Part shown: positions 20,370 through 32,684 of the stretch, piece by piece
Position numbering within the stretch: position 1 is the stretch's first letter
Layout: every line of letters starts with the position of its first letter
Source: Prosapia bicincta
Lineage: Eukaryota; Arthropoda; Insecta; Hemiptera; Cercopidae
DNA length: 64,000 nucleotides
Assembly (NCBI GenBank): GCA_036971475.1
Contig: JBAIZL010000003.1
Coordinates: 82,834,595 to 82,898,594 of the forward strand
Direction of reading: 5' to 3'
Position numbers and translations under genes: made by a program
Notes under the pieces: model-generated
What the model saw: the letters and a program-made list of their open reading frames with translations, nothing else
Told to the model about the DNA's origin: nothing
The model's database searches: none

Positions 20370-21345
20370 ACAATATAATGAACTTTTTTGACCTTACCAT
20401 CACCAAACACAATTTAAAAATATACAGAAAACCAACAACTACCGATACTGTCATACATTATACATCTAATCACCCCACAACACAAACACTCTGCATTTAA
20501 TCACATGTTACACTGCCTAATCAGTATACCCATGCTACAGAAAGACTATGAGGAATAACCCAATACAATAAAATACATAACTCAACAAAATGGCTACCAA
20601 CATACAACCATAGACAACATACTCTTGAAAATTAAACACTAACATCATCAGACAGCCACACAGACAAACCACACAAAACACAACAAATACATATCCTTCA
20701 TCTACCACAACAAAACACAATATAGCCTCCACATTCAAAAAATTTCACTACCAAATATCTTACAAAACAACAAACACTTTAAGACAGCATATACAACCAT
20801 TTCAAAAACAAACAGACAATTACAAATTATCCGGTACTTACAAATTAACATGTAATGATTGTCCCAGCTATTATATCGGCCAAACCGGGAAGTCATTTTA
20901 TACACGCTTCGAAGAAGACATTGCCCAAAGAAACCAAACAAACCCCAAATCCAGTTATGCTATACACCTAAAAATACACAACACACACACACACACACAC
21001 AGACATACACACTAATTTAAACATACTCTACATATTAAAACAAAGTTAAAAACTAACAACTTTAGAAAAATACGAGATATACAAACATTACACAACAGAT
21101 AAAGAAAACATATTAAATGACCACACACATTTTGAGGCCAACTCCATTTTCCATTACATAGAGCACAATCAAAATAACCCACCCCTTCTACAGTGATAAA
21201 TCCATCTCGACATTATTTGTAACTAACGCGTATGCCGCCAGTAGAGGCTTTGCTTCGTAAAAGGAACGATTGTTTCGAAACGTGTCAGCAAGTAAGCCTT
21301 ATGTATTCTCTTAGTTAAGTAATTTTTAAATATACTTTTTTTGTT
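20370..21345 (+). mobile_element. Penelope-like element fragment: end of RT, GIY-YIG and tail
   Basis: FFDLTITKHNLKIYRKPTTT and HYTSNHP mark the end of the reverse transcriptase. SGTYKLTCNDCPSYYIGQTG and RFEEDIAQR mark the GIY-YIG domain at about 20838-20930. The tail at 21225-21300 has a hairpin GAAC-GATT-GTTTC followed by GAAACGTGTC, a degenerate counterpart of the hammerhead-like tails. A (CA)n tract lies at 20981-21001. It differs in sequence from the copies at 12 and 18.5 kb and so represents another subfamily. Confidence 0.8.
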
Positions 21346-21760
21346 TGCTGTATGGAAGATAATGATTACAAGCAAATAACAATTTAGTGAACTGTTTAAG
21401 GTGACTTCCATGAGACAGTCGATATTAGGTAAATTCAATGATACATAAGCTTTGGTATGAAATAACAAACAATCTTAAAATTTGTATAGACATATCTGAT
21501 GGATAGTTGATATTAGATAAATTCAATGATACATAGCTAATCATAGCTATGGTATGAAATAACAAAAAATCTTAAAATATGTTTAGACATATCAGATGAG
21601 ACTGTCGATATTAGGTAAATTTTATGATATATAGCTAATGATAGCTATGGTATGAAATAACAAACAATCTTAAAATAAGTATAGACATATCGGAAGAAAC
21701 GGTCGATATTAGCTAAATTCAATGTTAAATATAAGCTTTGGTATGAAATAACAAATAATC

Positions 21761-21763
<3 letters not shown>

Positions 21764-21811
<48 letters not shown>
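21764..21811. repeat. (AT)n tract
   Basis: Dinucleotide repeat at the point where the 88-98 bp tandem array breaks off. Confidence 0.95.
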
Positions 21812-21814
<3 letters not shown>

Positions 21815-21899
21815 TAAAATATGTTTTCTTGTTTAATAATTTAAAACAACATAGGTTATTCAAATACAAGAATATTTATTAATTTATATTCAAGTATAA

Positions 21900-21984
21900 A
21901 AGACTTTATTATTAATTAAGAGATTGCAGTTTTGGACTATTGCCATTAGGTAAGTCTGTCAGTTTCCTATCTAGTTCAAAAATT

Positions 21985-22050
<66 letters not shown>
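21900..22050. repeat. Family D tail followed by (AT)n
   Basis: The segment AAGAGATTGCAGTTTTGGAC...TCTGTCAGTTTCC is the family D outer tail in plus orientation. It ends in AAAATTCC and then an (AT)n run at 21987-22049. Confidence 0.85.
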
Positions 22051-22346
<296 letters not shown>

Positions 22347-22954
22347 TTATTATTTATTATTTTTTTGGACTAGGATACTGACAGACGTACCTTGGTAAGA
22401 GTCCACTCTGTAGTCTTGAAATAGAAACACGTAAAAGCACTTAACCAATTATATATTTCAACCACACAGTGGTCTTTGTCAATCAAAGAGAAAACCCTCG
22501 CGGTACCCTAGCCTAACACTACACCACTCACAAAAACCTACACACACACATACACACACCAACACAATCTATACACATTTCAACACTTACATCTTCGCTT
22601 AGGGAATTTTGACTGGTCAGAACCGTTGCGCGTTGGGAGTGCTGAAAAGTCCAGAGCGTGACAAACTCTGGTCTGGGACGCTGATGTGAGCTTGCTCTGC
22701 CGAAGACGTAAGCGTGGTTTCTGGTCTACCAGCCGCTTCGGTCCTTGGTCAGGGAGTGTCCGCGGTGCATGGGTGTCGGAGCCTGTGCACAGTATTACGA
22801 GTCCTCGACTGATGCCCATCCAGTCGAGCTAAGGAGAAAAGCTATAGACCTCAGAGTTCTGAGGGTTGGAAATGATCTTAATGTGATCCAAGGGTGTACC
22901 CGTTCCTATAGTCTCGCCCGTAACGCTTGACACGATGGCTGGCAAAAAATATTT

Positions 22955-24361
22955 ATGGATTCCAAAACCACGTCAAATATGACTAGTCTGAAGAGGACAC
23001 GCCAGGATTCTCCTGACGATAGTCAAGATCTGAGTAAAAAGTTGATGGTGGCAACGTCGCAGACATTGCCATCAGCAAAGTATTTAGTTGTTTCTAGTGC
23101 CGAAGAAGGGAAAGATCTTTCCAAAGTTTCTCCCTTCCTTATTAACAAGGCTATTACTGCGTGTGCTGGAGGCCCAGTAGCCTCTATTAAGAAACTCAGA
23201 AACGGAACACTGTTAGTTGCAAATTCCACCGAGAGACAAACCCGTGCTCTATCTAAAATGACCTCTTTCTTTGACCAGGTCAAGGTATCTGTGGCTCCCC
23301 ACAGATCCTTGAATTACTCAAAGGGGGTCATCACATGTAGGGATTTAATGTACATTTCAGTTGATGAAATTAAGTCCGAACTGTCGTCTCAGTCAGTTAC
23401 GGACGTTGTCCCTATCATGAAAATGGACAAAGGAGAAAAGGTAGCAACAGCTTCTTTTATCGTTACCTTCGGCAAACCGGAAATACCCGAATATTTACAT
23501 GCAGGTTACCAAAGGCTCTCAGTGAGACCATACGTGGCTAACCCTAGGCGCTGCTTCAAGTGCCAGCGATTTGGGCATATCAGCTCTACGTGTTCGAAGC
23601 AGAACGTATGCCGTATATGTAGCGTTGAAGGCCATGATGATAAGGATTGTGTTAATTCTCCGAAATGCGCCAACTGTGGTGGTGACCACCCAGCGCGATC
23701 CTACAGTTGTCCTACCTTTAAGGAAGAGAAAGCTATCCTAGGCATCATGGCGAAAGACAAGCTGTCGTTTCCAGAGGCCAAAAAACTCTATCGATCAACT
23801 CAGCCAAAGACAGACAGTAAGACTTATGCCGCTACCCTGACCGCTTCAAAATCGTCTTGTTCCAACTGTGCTGAGCTGTCCAAGAAGATTGAAGCTCTAA
23901 CTGAACAAGTGTCTCGCCTTTTGTGCTTAGTCACAAATGGTCCGTCTTTGAATTGGGAACAACCTGCAGCAACTGATAGTGTTTTGCCTCGTGTACCTAT
24001 CCCTTCCACTGGGGGGATTGGAGCACGAAATAAGTCACTAAGTGAGCCTTGTGTTTCTGTGCAGAAGATATTATCAACGGGTAATAAACCTTCTGTGCAG
24101 AAGACGTTGGAAAAATCGAAACCACGTAAACCAGTGTTACGTCAGACCACATCGCCACCGTCGTTACCGGGTATTAAACAAAATGCTAACAAAGGAGGGA
24201 ATGTAAAAACTAAACCTCCTAAACCCAAAACTTCCTCAGATTCCATCCCTGAACGGGTGGATATGGAATCTGAGAAATGTAAGCCTGAGACGTCTAAAAA
24301 CGTCCCAGGCAAGAAAGGAGAGAGCACCAATGGGTGTCAGATCAATCCATTGCTGAGTTAA
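22955..24361 (+). CDS. LINE ORF1, gag-like nucleic-acid-binding protein
   Basis: Uninterrupted frame of 468 codons. The N-terminal half has the SPFLINKAI and LRNGTLLVA segments common to arthropod I/Jockey ORF1 proteins. Three Cys/His knuckles follow at residues about 196-255: RRCFKCQRFGHISSTC, NVCRICSVEGHDDKDC and PKCANCGGDHPARSYSC. A coiled-coil-like Cys-containing segment (CAELSKKIEALTEQVSRLL) lies near residue 305, and the C-terminus is Lys/Pro-rich. The protein binds the element RNA. The intact frame, next to a broken ORF2, suggests limited age. Confidence 0.9.
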   Translation: MDSKTTSNMTSLKRTRQDSPDDSQDLSKKLMVATSQTLPSAKYLVVSSAEEGKDLSKVSPFLINKAITACAGGPVASIKKLRNGTLLVANSTERQTRALSKMTSFFDQVKVSVAPHRSLNYSKGVITCRDLMYISVDEIKSELSSQSVTDVVPIMKMDKGEKVATASFIVTFGKPEIPEYLHAGYQRLSVRPYVANPRRCFKCQRFGHISSTCSKQNVCRICSVEGHDDKDCVNSPKCANCGGDHPARSYSCPTFKEEKAILGIMAKDKLSFPEAKKLYRSTQPKTDSKTYAATLTASKSSCSNCAELSKKIEALTEQVSRLLCLVTNGPSLNWEQPAATDSVLPRVPIPSTGGIGARNKSLSEPCVSVQKILSTGNKPSVQKTLEKSKPRKPVLRQTTSPPSLPGIKQNANKGGNVKTKPPKPKTSSDSIPERVDMESEKCKPETSKNVPGKKGESTNGCQINPLLS

Positions 24362-24364
24362 TAA

Positions 24365-27300
24365 ATGTCTGCAATTAACAAGTCAGTGATACAATGGAAC
24401 GTCAACGGTGTTAGGAGTCACATAGAAGAACTTAAAGTACTCGTGCGAGATGTGTACCCAATGTTTGTATGTCTACAGGAGACACATCTCCACGAATCGC
24501 ATAATTTCCATTTAAGGGAGTATTCAGTTTTTAGATCGGACTTCGTTACAGAAGATCGAGCTAGAGGTGGCGTAGCCATCCTAGCCCGTGACTGTATCGA
24601 TGCTGTTTCTCTAAACTTAATAACTCCTTTACAAGCAGTAGCCGTTCAAACAGCTGTCCCGTATAAAATCACTGTGTGTTGTGTCTACTTGCCACCACAA
24701 GAAAACCTGCATCACAGTGATTTAGTAAATTTGATAAGCCAGTTACCAACTCCGTTCTTATTGGTAGGGGATTTTAATGCCCACCATTCGTCTTGGGGAT
24801 CTCCGACTAGGAACTCTTGAGGTGATATTGTTGAAAGTGTAAGAACGGAACTAGACTTATGTCTGCTAAATGACGGTTCTCCTACTCATTTAGCAGCATC
24901 TACTGGTGGATGGACAGCTGTTGATCTATCGATTTGCAGCCCTCAATTAGCTACTAGATGCACATGGTCGGTACTCAATGATTTGTATGGAAGCGACCAT
25001 GTGCCTATTAAGATCAGTTTATGTGACTCCCAAACCTGTTATGTTCGAAATTACAGTTGGATTTTGCGAAAAGCCAACTGGGACTCCTACTCGAATTACC
25101 TTGTATCACTTGACATGGATTATCTGACACCCATTGATGAAAATATAGAAAATTTTACAAAAGCAATTTTAAATGCCGCTGAAAAGACCATTCCGAAAAC
25201 CTCTGCGCATCCACGCCGACCGCTTGTGCCGTGGTGGAACGATGAATGCACAGAAATCCTCCGTTTACGACGAAGAGCTCTTAGGAGATTTAAACGACAC
25301 CCAACGAATGGAAACCTCCAGGAATATAAAATACTCCGTGCGAAAGCACGGAGGATATTTAGGCTGAGTAGAAAGAACTCTTGGGAACAGTACATTAGCA
25401 CAATTAGGCGAACAACTCCGTCCTCCACAGTGTGGAGGAAACTAAGATCAGTTTGTGGTACTTCCATTCCGTTGCCAGCCATTGCGCTGAAGCAACCAGA
25501 TGGGAGATTAATCACAAACAGTGATGACATTGCTAATGTACTTGGAACATCTTTTTCTAACTTTTCTGCTACTACAGCCTATAATAGATTATTCCAGATT
25601 TATAAACTGAAGGAAGAAGCAATACCGTTTACTGTTGGGTCGTCTGAGGACTCTCCTTTAAACACTCCTTTCTCTATAGGGGAATTGGAGTCAACTCTGG
25701 CGTCAACGAAGGATTCTGCACCAGGTCCTGATTCCATTGTGTACTCCATGCTAAAACATCTACCATCATCGGCGAAACTTGTCCTCCTTCGAGTATACAA
25801 TCGTTTATTCGAGGAGCGCTCTTTCCCCGATGCATGCTTAGCATCGACTGTAATTCCTCTTTTGAAGCCAGGTAAGGACTAAACCAACCCCAGTAGTTAC
25901 AGGCCTATATCACTTACAAGCGTCTTGTGCAAACTACTGGAGAAGATGGTCAACCGCCGTCTTGTCTGGTACCTAGAAACCAACAACCTTCTTAGCAACG
26001 AACAATGTGGTTTCAGACTAGGACGCTCAACAGTTGACCAATTGGTTTTGTTAGAATCCGCTATTCAAGATGCCTTTCTCTTGCGTCAAACGCTCGTTGC
26101 GGTTTTCTTTGACCTTGAAAAGGCATATGATATGGCATGGAAAAGAGGAATTCTGAACACTCTGAAATCATGGAGTATACAAGGGAATATCCTAGCATTC
26201 ATAGCTAACTTTCTTTCAAACAGATCTTTCCGCGTTCGACTTGGAGGCACGTATTCAAACAGCTATACACAAGAGAATGGTGTACCGCAGGGCAGCGTGC
26301 TGAGCGTCACGCTGTTTGCCGTTGCAATAAATAGTATCACCAGTAATATACGATTTCCGGTACACTGTTCCCTTTTTGTGGATGACTTTTGTATATATGT
26401 GCCTGCTCGTAGTATGGCAACTGCGGAAAGATCTTTGCAGTTAGCAATATACAGATTGGAGGAATGGTCAAAATCTACAGGTTTCAAATTCTCTGCTTCG
26501 AAGACCCAATGTGTAGCATTTAGTCGTCGTAGGCAACACCAGGAGCCGATCCTTTTTCTTGACGGGGTTCAGCTTCAAACCACGGATAGTGTTCGATTTC
26601 TAGGTCTTTTATTTGATAAAAGACTCTCATGGATCCCACATGTTCGTGATTTGAAGGTGAGATGCAATAAGAAATTGGATATGTTAAGAGTCCTAAGTGG
26701 TACGAATTGGGGAGCAGACAGAACTAGTATGCTTCGATTTTATCGCGCGGTCGTTAGATCGCGCATTGATTATGGCTGTCAAGCCTATTCATCCGCACGA
26801 CTTACAGTTCTGAAAACTCTCGATGCTGTCCACCACTCTGGACTTAGACTGGCTACTGGTGCATTTAGAACTAGCCCAATCCCTAGTCTTCTTGTCGAGG
26901 CTGGGGAACCCGCTCTTTCAAGACGACGTCAGATGCTACAAATATCTTGCGTTTCTGTTCTTCGAAGCAAACCCAACCACCCGGCATTTGAAAGAGTCTT
27001 TTATAATACGCTAAATCAAGTGTACAATACACGTCAACGTTCGACCGCTCCCTTTGGCATACGAACGTTAAGAATACTGGATGACCTTGAGTTGCAACTT
27101 CCAACTATGTTTGAACGACAAATGTGCTATCTACCTCCATGGATAATAAAAACCCCGCACTTCGATTTCTCATTGTCCAGTTATATAAAACACGATACTC
27201 CTGTTGTGGTCTACCACCAGGAATTTTTATCCATTTATAAATCTCACCAACACAGTGAAATTATTTTCTCTGATGGATCTAAACTGGACAATGGCGTTGG

Positions 27301-28061
27301 GTGTGCGTTTTATGCATCTGGATGTACCTACACGTACGGATTGCCCTCAGCTTGCAGTGTTTTCACGGCAGAACTATTTGCTATTTTTAAAGCTTTGACC
27401 GTCATTCAATCTCGATCCTCGCATTATCTTTTGTGTTCGGATTCCAAAAGTGCTCTTCAGGCTCTTCAGGATGTTTTCTCTAGCAACCCTTTGGTTGGGG
27501 ACATTTTGTGTGCTGTACACAGGCTTCAATTGAGGGGTGTGGGGGTAACTTTCTGTTGGGTTCCTGGACATTGCGGAATACTTGGAAACACAAAAGCGGA
27601 TGAAGCGGCGAAGAAAGCTACAAGTTTGGTACCTATTACTCAACTGGTTATGGCATCTGATTATGTGTGTTTCGCGAAACATTTATTGCTCGCTGCTTGG
27701 AATGACGAGTGGCATACCGTGATTGAGAATAAGCTGAGGGAAATTAAAGATACCGTCCGTCCATGGAGGTCTTCAATTCGTTCAAAACGTAGGGAGGAAG
27801 TGGTGGTTACACGCCTTCGCGTTGGCCACTCTTTTGCAACTCATGGATATTTGATGCGTCGTGAAGATCCACCAATATGCCAATACTTGCGGGGGTATCT
27901 TCACAATAAAACATATTTTGGTAGATTGTGTTAGTGTAGGCAATGTTCGTGCCCTTTTTAATTTAAAAGGGAGTTTAAAGGTGGTGCTAAGGGACGATGC
28001 CTCGGCCATTGACCGAGTCATCGCTTTCTTGCACCACTTGAAAATATTTTTTAAAATTTAA
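24365..28061 (+). pseudogene. LINE ORF2: endonuclease, reverse transcriptase, RNase H
   Basis: The APE-type endonuclease has IQWNVNGVRSH, LQETHL, LVGDFNAHHSSWG and GSDHVPIKI. The reverse transcriptase has APGPDSIVYSML, FFDLEKAYD, NGVPQGSVLSVTLF and the catalytic LFVDDF (about 26374). RNase H has IIFSDGSKLDNGVG, VFTAELFAIF, LLCSDSKSALQAL and WVPGHCGILGNTKADEAA (about 27240-27620). All are in one frame with a TGA at 24818 and a TAA at 25880. A frameshift near 27880-27900 moves the C-terminal CGGIFTIKHILVDCVSVGNV segment to another frame ending at 28061. The catalytic residues remain readable. ORF1 ends 4 bp upstream. Confidence 0.92.
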
Positions 28062-28428
28062 TACATAAATATATATATATTTTTTAAATTTTATTTATAC
28101 ATATAATTCTCTGTTTCTTTTATTTATTTTAATTAAATTTATTTTCTGTTCTTGTTATTGTTATTGAGATTTATTTATTGCTAAATTGTTACCTATTATT
28201 GTTTTACATATTATTTAGTTACTGTTATATTGTTCTCTGTTGTTATTTAGTTTTTAAGAATTTTTTCATTGTTATATTGTTGTTTTTTGTTTTTTATTGT
28301 TGGTGTTTTTTGTTTTGAAATTTTTGTTGTATTTATTTATTTACTAATTTATTTGATTTTATTTAAAACATTGCGTTCAGTGTTAGATTTTGTTTGGCGA
28401 TGATAACCACAATTGGTTTTTCGCCAGG

Positions 28429-28455
<27 letters not shown>
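28062..28455 (+). other. LINE 3' untranslated region and poly(A)
   Basis: T-rich sequence after the frame stop and an A run from 28429 to 28455, followed directly by the target duplication. Confidence 0.85.
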
Positions 28456-28460
<5 letters not shown>

Positions 28461-28751
28461 AAGAGAAAACAAAAAGAAATATGAGAGAATGAAATAAAAA
28501 AAAAAGAAAAAGAAATATCTTCCCGCCTCTTTTTAAAAAAATACCCCGTCATTTTTTTTTTTATTTCATTCTCTCATATTTCTTTTTGTTTTCTCTTTGA
28601 TTGACAAAGACCACTGTGTGGTTGAAATATATCATTGGTTAAGTGCTTTTATGTGTTTCTATTTCAAGACTACAGAGTGGACGCTTACCAAGGTAACTGT
28701 CAGTCTCCTAGTCCAAAAAATCTAAATAATCTTTACCAACCAAAACTAACC

Positions 28752-28753
<2 letters not shown>

Positions 28754-28822
<69 letters not shown>
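28754..28822. repeat. (AT)n tract
   Basis: Dinucleotide run between the family D palindrome (outer end ACTAACCTAA) and the family C palindrome. Confidence 0.95.
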
Positions 28823-28832
<10 letters not shown>

Positions 28833-28837
28833 TTATA

Positions 28838-29144
28838 TCTTGATATTTTACATTGTCCATTGTTTTTTGCCGTTGCACTGACTTTATGAAGTTAATATAT
28901 TACTATTGTAAGTAATTTTATCCACCATTAAGTGCATTGATTTTACCTTGGGTGATGAGGCGCCTTTTGGTCACTTGACCATTGTCGAATCACTCATTCG
29001 ACAATGGTCAAGTGACTGAAAGGCGCCTCATCACCCAAGGTAAAATCATTGCACTTAATGGTGGATAAAATTACTTACAATAGTAATACATTAACTTCAT
29101 AAAGTCAGTGCAACAGAAAAACAATGGATAACGTAAAATATCAA

Positions 29145-29146
<2 letters not shown>
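28838..29146. repeat. Family C Penelope palindrome
   Basis: Two arms of about 150 bp meet near 28990-28998 (GTCGAATCACTCATTCGAC). The arms contain the tail seen at 18160-18540, with GGTCA-AG-TGACT-GAAA-GGCGCC-TC-ATCAC in plus orientation at 29009-29038 and its inverse on the left. (AT)n runs begin within 20 bp on both sides. Confidence 0.9.

Positions 29147-29201
<55 letters not shown>
29146..29201. repeat. (AT)n tract
   Basis: Dinucleotide run after which the 88-98 bp tandem array resumes. Confidence 0.95.
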
Positions 29202-29206
<5 letters not shown>

Positions 29207-29286
29207 CGGATGAGACAGTCGATATTAGGCAAATTCAATCATAAATTAGCTTTGGTATGAAGTAACAAACAATCTTGAAATATGTA

Positions 29287-30183
29287 CAGTACAACCGTCA
29301 AAAGAACCGAGCTGGAAGGATTCTAAGGAATGAGTTGACGAGCCCTTTCATTTGGCCCGGCTATTGGTGTACTACCCTCTGCAAAATTGTAAAAACATCA
29401 CCCCTCCCACCTGCTCACTGTTAGACCATCCTGTAACACTGTCAATTAATTCATCTTGAACCTAATTAAATTGTCTATAAGATTATATTACATACTAACC
29501 TTGATAAAAATTTCAACCAAATGCTGTATTTTTAGTCTCTCACATATACTATAGTACAGTATAAGTATTGTGATCGATTTTGAAATGTTAGTAGATATAT
29601 CCATTTTGAGGTCCCCTGAGCCTTAAAAGGTAGTTCTTTACAAAATGTCTCTATCTATGTCTGTCTGTGTATCTGTATCCCGACAGCAAAAACTACTGAT
29701 CCAATTTTATTTAAATTTTGTATATTTATGTACATTGACCTCTTATAGGAGTCAAAAACCACAAAAAGTTGTTTTATCATATTTTACTACTTTTTTATTT
29801 TTTGTCATAATAATAATATCATTTGAGAACAGTGTAAAAATTTAAATGAAAAGGGAATTTTTAACTTTTTAAATATGTTCTTGTAAAATTTACTAAATGC
29901 AGAATCTTTGTTTACATGAATTTTAATGTGCCTAATTTAACATGGTTTCTTATGATATAAGATTATTACTTTCGCACAACACAATACAGGCAAAGACAAC
30001 TGACTCAGACATAATATCAACTATACAGCTCAGGCGAATGTTCGTGACTGGGCTAGTACTATCGGCCGTGTGCGAGAGACAATGCTGTGGGGGGGGGGAG
30101 GGGATGTTAAGTAGATAGGATTTTCCGAGAATACTTCCCCGCACCCCTCATACTTTGCCTCGGTTCTCCTGGCGAACAGACAG
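29287..30183. mobile_element. MITE with TA duplication inside the small tandem array
   Basis: The element starts CAGTACAACCGTCAAAAG, contains AGAACCGAG, and ends inversely (CTCGGTTCTCC...GAACAGACAG). TA flanks both ends, and removing the element with one TA restores the array unit AAATATGTATAGACATAT exactly. No transposase frame is present. The G run at 30090-30098 and the open frame 29645-29845 do not indicate a gene. Probably a Tc1/mariner-superfamily non-autonomous element. Confidence 0.88.
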
Positions 30184-30596
30184 TATAGACATATTGTATG
30201 AGATGGTCAATATTAGGTAAATTCAATGATAAATTAGCTTCGGTATGAAATAACAAACAATCTTGAAATATGTATAGACATATCGGATAAGACGGTCGAT
30301 ATTAGGTAAATTCAATGATGAATTTGCTGTGGTATGAAATAACAAACAATCTTGAAATATGTATAGACATATTGGATGTAGAAGCTGTTATTGTATAGAA
30401 CATTCTGAAAATGTAACATGTTTTCAGAAGTGGTAGTACACGAGGAAATGAGCATAAGCAAGTGAATGGTTAGCTGTACACAAAATTATTTCACCAATGC
30501 TTGTTTGGCACACACATTTTTTCATTTCACTGGTGTTACAAGTGTTTTGAATTATAAAATTGCTGTCACTAGATTCTGTCATTAATTTTTGTTTAG

Positions 30597-30715
30597 GAAT
30601 TTCCTGACACTGGGAGTGTAATAGAAGATCCTTGGAAGAATCTGTTTCATATATATGAAATAATTGGAAAAAAATTGAAGTGGCAGCTGACTGAAATGTT
30701 CTCATCATACCCTTT
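30597..30715 (+). CDS. INTS10: Coding exon 2 of the visible INTS10 homologue
   Basis: The acceptor is TTTTTGTTTAG at 30586-30596 and the donor CCTTT|GTAAGAGT at 30715/30716. The exon begins in phase 0, matching the exon at 5932-6065, and ends with two bases of a Leu codon. It encodes IEDPWKNLFHIYEIIGKKLK followed by WQLTEMF, which corresponds to the IVDPWERLFKILNVVG and CEWQM segment recalled in INTS10. A minus-strand open frame over the same bases (30424-30708) is a shadow. Confidence 0.88.
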
Positions 30716-30949
30716 GTAAGAGTAAATATTAATTATTATGAAAGTGAAATATTTTGCATATAACTAGCAGTTGTGGTGTTTCAAAGCATTTCTAATTTTA
30801 CATACATTCTAACTACTTTTCACTTTTATATATAAATTAGTGACATTCTAGTATAACAAACGCTTTTACCGTAAATAGAAATTGCAGACTAAAAGTCTGG
30901 TGAATATTTGTGGCTTTGTAGAATCCGTATGGCTTTGCAGAGGCTTATA

Positions 30950-32176
30950 CAGTAGAGTGTCAAAAATCTGAACTAATTGGGACTGGAGGGGTTTGGATTT
31001 CTGAGGGATTCGGATTTTCAAACATAACAGGGAAATTCCTAGTTACACTAAAAATGTTAAGATAAATGAAAATAAACTCTTTATGTACTTACATACCTAC
31101 ATAACCTGTTACTTTGATTTACTTGTTTCTTTAAATCCAGAAGAATCCACTTATTTTACAAAAACAATTTATTACATATTTAGAAATGTATCTATACACA
31201 AAAAAATTAATACAACTGTACAAAATCACTCAAATATTTTATATGAAAAATTTGCTAGTTCTGGGTTGTGTGAGTTTTTAAACTTGTTTTTTGCCGTCCA
31301 AATCCTGTGTTCTCTTTAATGCAAGTTCAGAAAAAGTAACAGTTAAACGTATGGCGGGGATTCCCTCACTCTAATTTTTTTTATTTGTTTGAATTATTTC
31401 CCTTTAGCAATAAAAATAGAGTATTAACTATTTTTACAATCTTTGGAGCCTTAACTATCTTTTTGCACAAAAAGTTTCTTTTGTTTATTAATTGGTAAAG
31501 TTAGTTAAAATATTTATCTAAATGCCTCAAATCCTACTAGCAGCTCTTTATTTTCTGTAATGAGGTCATACACGTAGGCTGTGTTTAACCAATTCCTTGC
31601 CAATTTAGGTTTCGAAATGGAGTTTTATAAAATACTCTCAAAATAATAAAGTTTTTCTAAATGAATACATTGACCTTCTAAATAATGTTCATGTTGACAA
31701 ATAAAACTAATAATTTAAATAACAAGCTACATACATAACTAAGTCAAAGAATAATGTTTTTACCATGAAAGAATTACACTGTTACATGCATAGGCAGGGA
31801 TATTCGCCAAAACCGCTTTAAACTGTCTTTGTTGGTTGTCTATCGTCTCAAGATCAACTGAATTTTTTTTTTCTGATGTGTGGGGGGTAAAGGGAATATG
31901 TCCTCGAGTTTCACTCAAATATAGTGAAAGACCGTTGAGATACGGTCTGAGTTGACAATGGGACACATCTCTGGAAACGGCCGCCCTCAACAATTATAAG
32001 TAAGTGCTACTATAGGCAAGTTTGTAAATATTTACAAGTGTTTAGCGTTTAGCAATATTACAAAATTAACTAAAAAAGTGGGGATTCCTTGGAGCGAGTG
32101 TAACAGAGTGTTGAAGGAGGCATTTGGATTTTTGACATTTTGGATTTTTGACGTTCGGATTTTTGATGCTATACTA
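30950..32176. mobile_element. pogo/Tigger-like non-autonomous element, copy 2
   Basis: The left end (after TA) is CAGTAGAGTGTCAAAAATCT and the right end is the inverse pattern AAAATCCGAAC...TGGATTTTTGACGTTCGG followed by TTTTTGATGCTATACTA. About 1.23 kb, with no intact transposase. It aligns with the two parts of copy 1 (110-229 and 4928-5884). Part of its right half recurs at about 43035-43130. Confidence 0.75.
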
Positions 32177-32279
32177 ATAAAGGGATTAAACGTTTGTAAA
32201 TTCAGGTTTAATGATTCAAAATAATAAAGTGGTGTTGAAAATTTAAAACTTGACTTATAGTAAGAAAAACTAAGGAGAT

Positions 32280-32410
32280 TTCAAAATTGATCTAGCCATT
32301 GAAATGTGCATAAGGGCTTAGTCCTTGGTAACTTGTAACATTAGTTATTTTTTATTATTTTTGTGATATTGGGGTTTTTGCCAATATTTTTATTGTAATA
32401 TATTGTGCCA
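32280..32410 (+). repeat. Fragment of the 56.7-kb ribozyme-bearing repeat (family A)
   Basis: CATTGAAATGTGCATAAGGG and the following ATTGGGGTTTTTGCCAATAT match the end of the insert at 56257-56728. The upstream part with the CTGATGA core is not preserved here. Confidence 0.75.
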
Positions 32411-32684
32411 CTGAGCTCTTGATATTGTATAAACTGAACAAGAGTTTGTGTAATAACAGGAAATATGCAGAAAAGTAAAAAATAAACTGTCTATTTACAT
32501 TTCCTTTTCAGTTTTTGTAAATAGAGTTTTTCTTTGTACCATTGGTAAATGGATCTTAAGAAATGATTTGTGTTTATTTGTTAAGTGTGTATATATATAT
32601 ATATATTTATTTTGTATTTTTCTTTTTATAAGTTTATATTTGTATGATATTGTTTTATGTTCTAAATAGTTAATACAGTAGAAC
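32411..32684. other. AT-rich non-coding sequence
   Basis: No gene seen. A short (TA)n run lies at 32589-32606. Confidence 0.4.

Larger units (their letters stand above)
22496..28455 (+). mobile_element. I-like non-LTR retrotransposon (LINE), nearly full length
   Basis: The element has a 5' untranslated region, ORF1 (22955-24361), ORF2 (24365-28061) and a poly(A) tail (28429-28455). A 15-bp target duplication AATCAAAGAGAAAAC lies at 22481-22495 and 28456-28470. ORF2 contains endonuclease, reverse transcriptase and RNase H, and ORF1 carries Cys/His knuckles, as in the I/Jockey group. Two in-frame stops and one frameshift disable ORF2. The intact tail and duplication show that the copy is rather young. 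Confidence 0.93.
22365..28725. repeat. Family D Penelope palindrome interrupted by a LINE
   Basis: The left arm is 22365-22495 continued at 28471-28510, and the right arm is 28551-28725. The motif GACCAC-TGT-GTGGTT-GAAA-TATA-TC occurs in both orientations, preceded by the decayed core TTGACAA. The LINE at 22496-28455 was inserted into the left arm. (AT)n runs lie outside both arms (22240-22341 and 28754-28822). Confidence 0.85.

Noticed and set aside
20535..20941. Minus-strand open frames over the 20.4-21.3 kb Penelope fragment
   Set aside because: They are antisense shadows of the plus-strand RT and GIY-YIG remnant.
29645..29845. 66-codon frame within the MITE
   Set aside because: Low-complexity translation, no domain, and inside a non-autonomous element.
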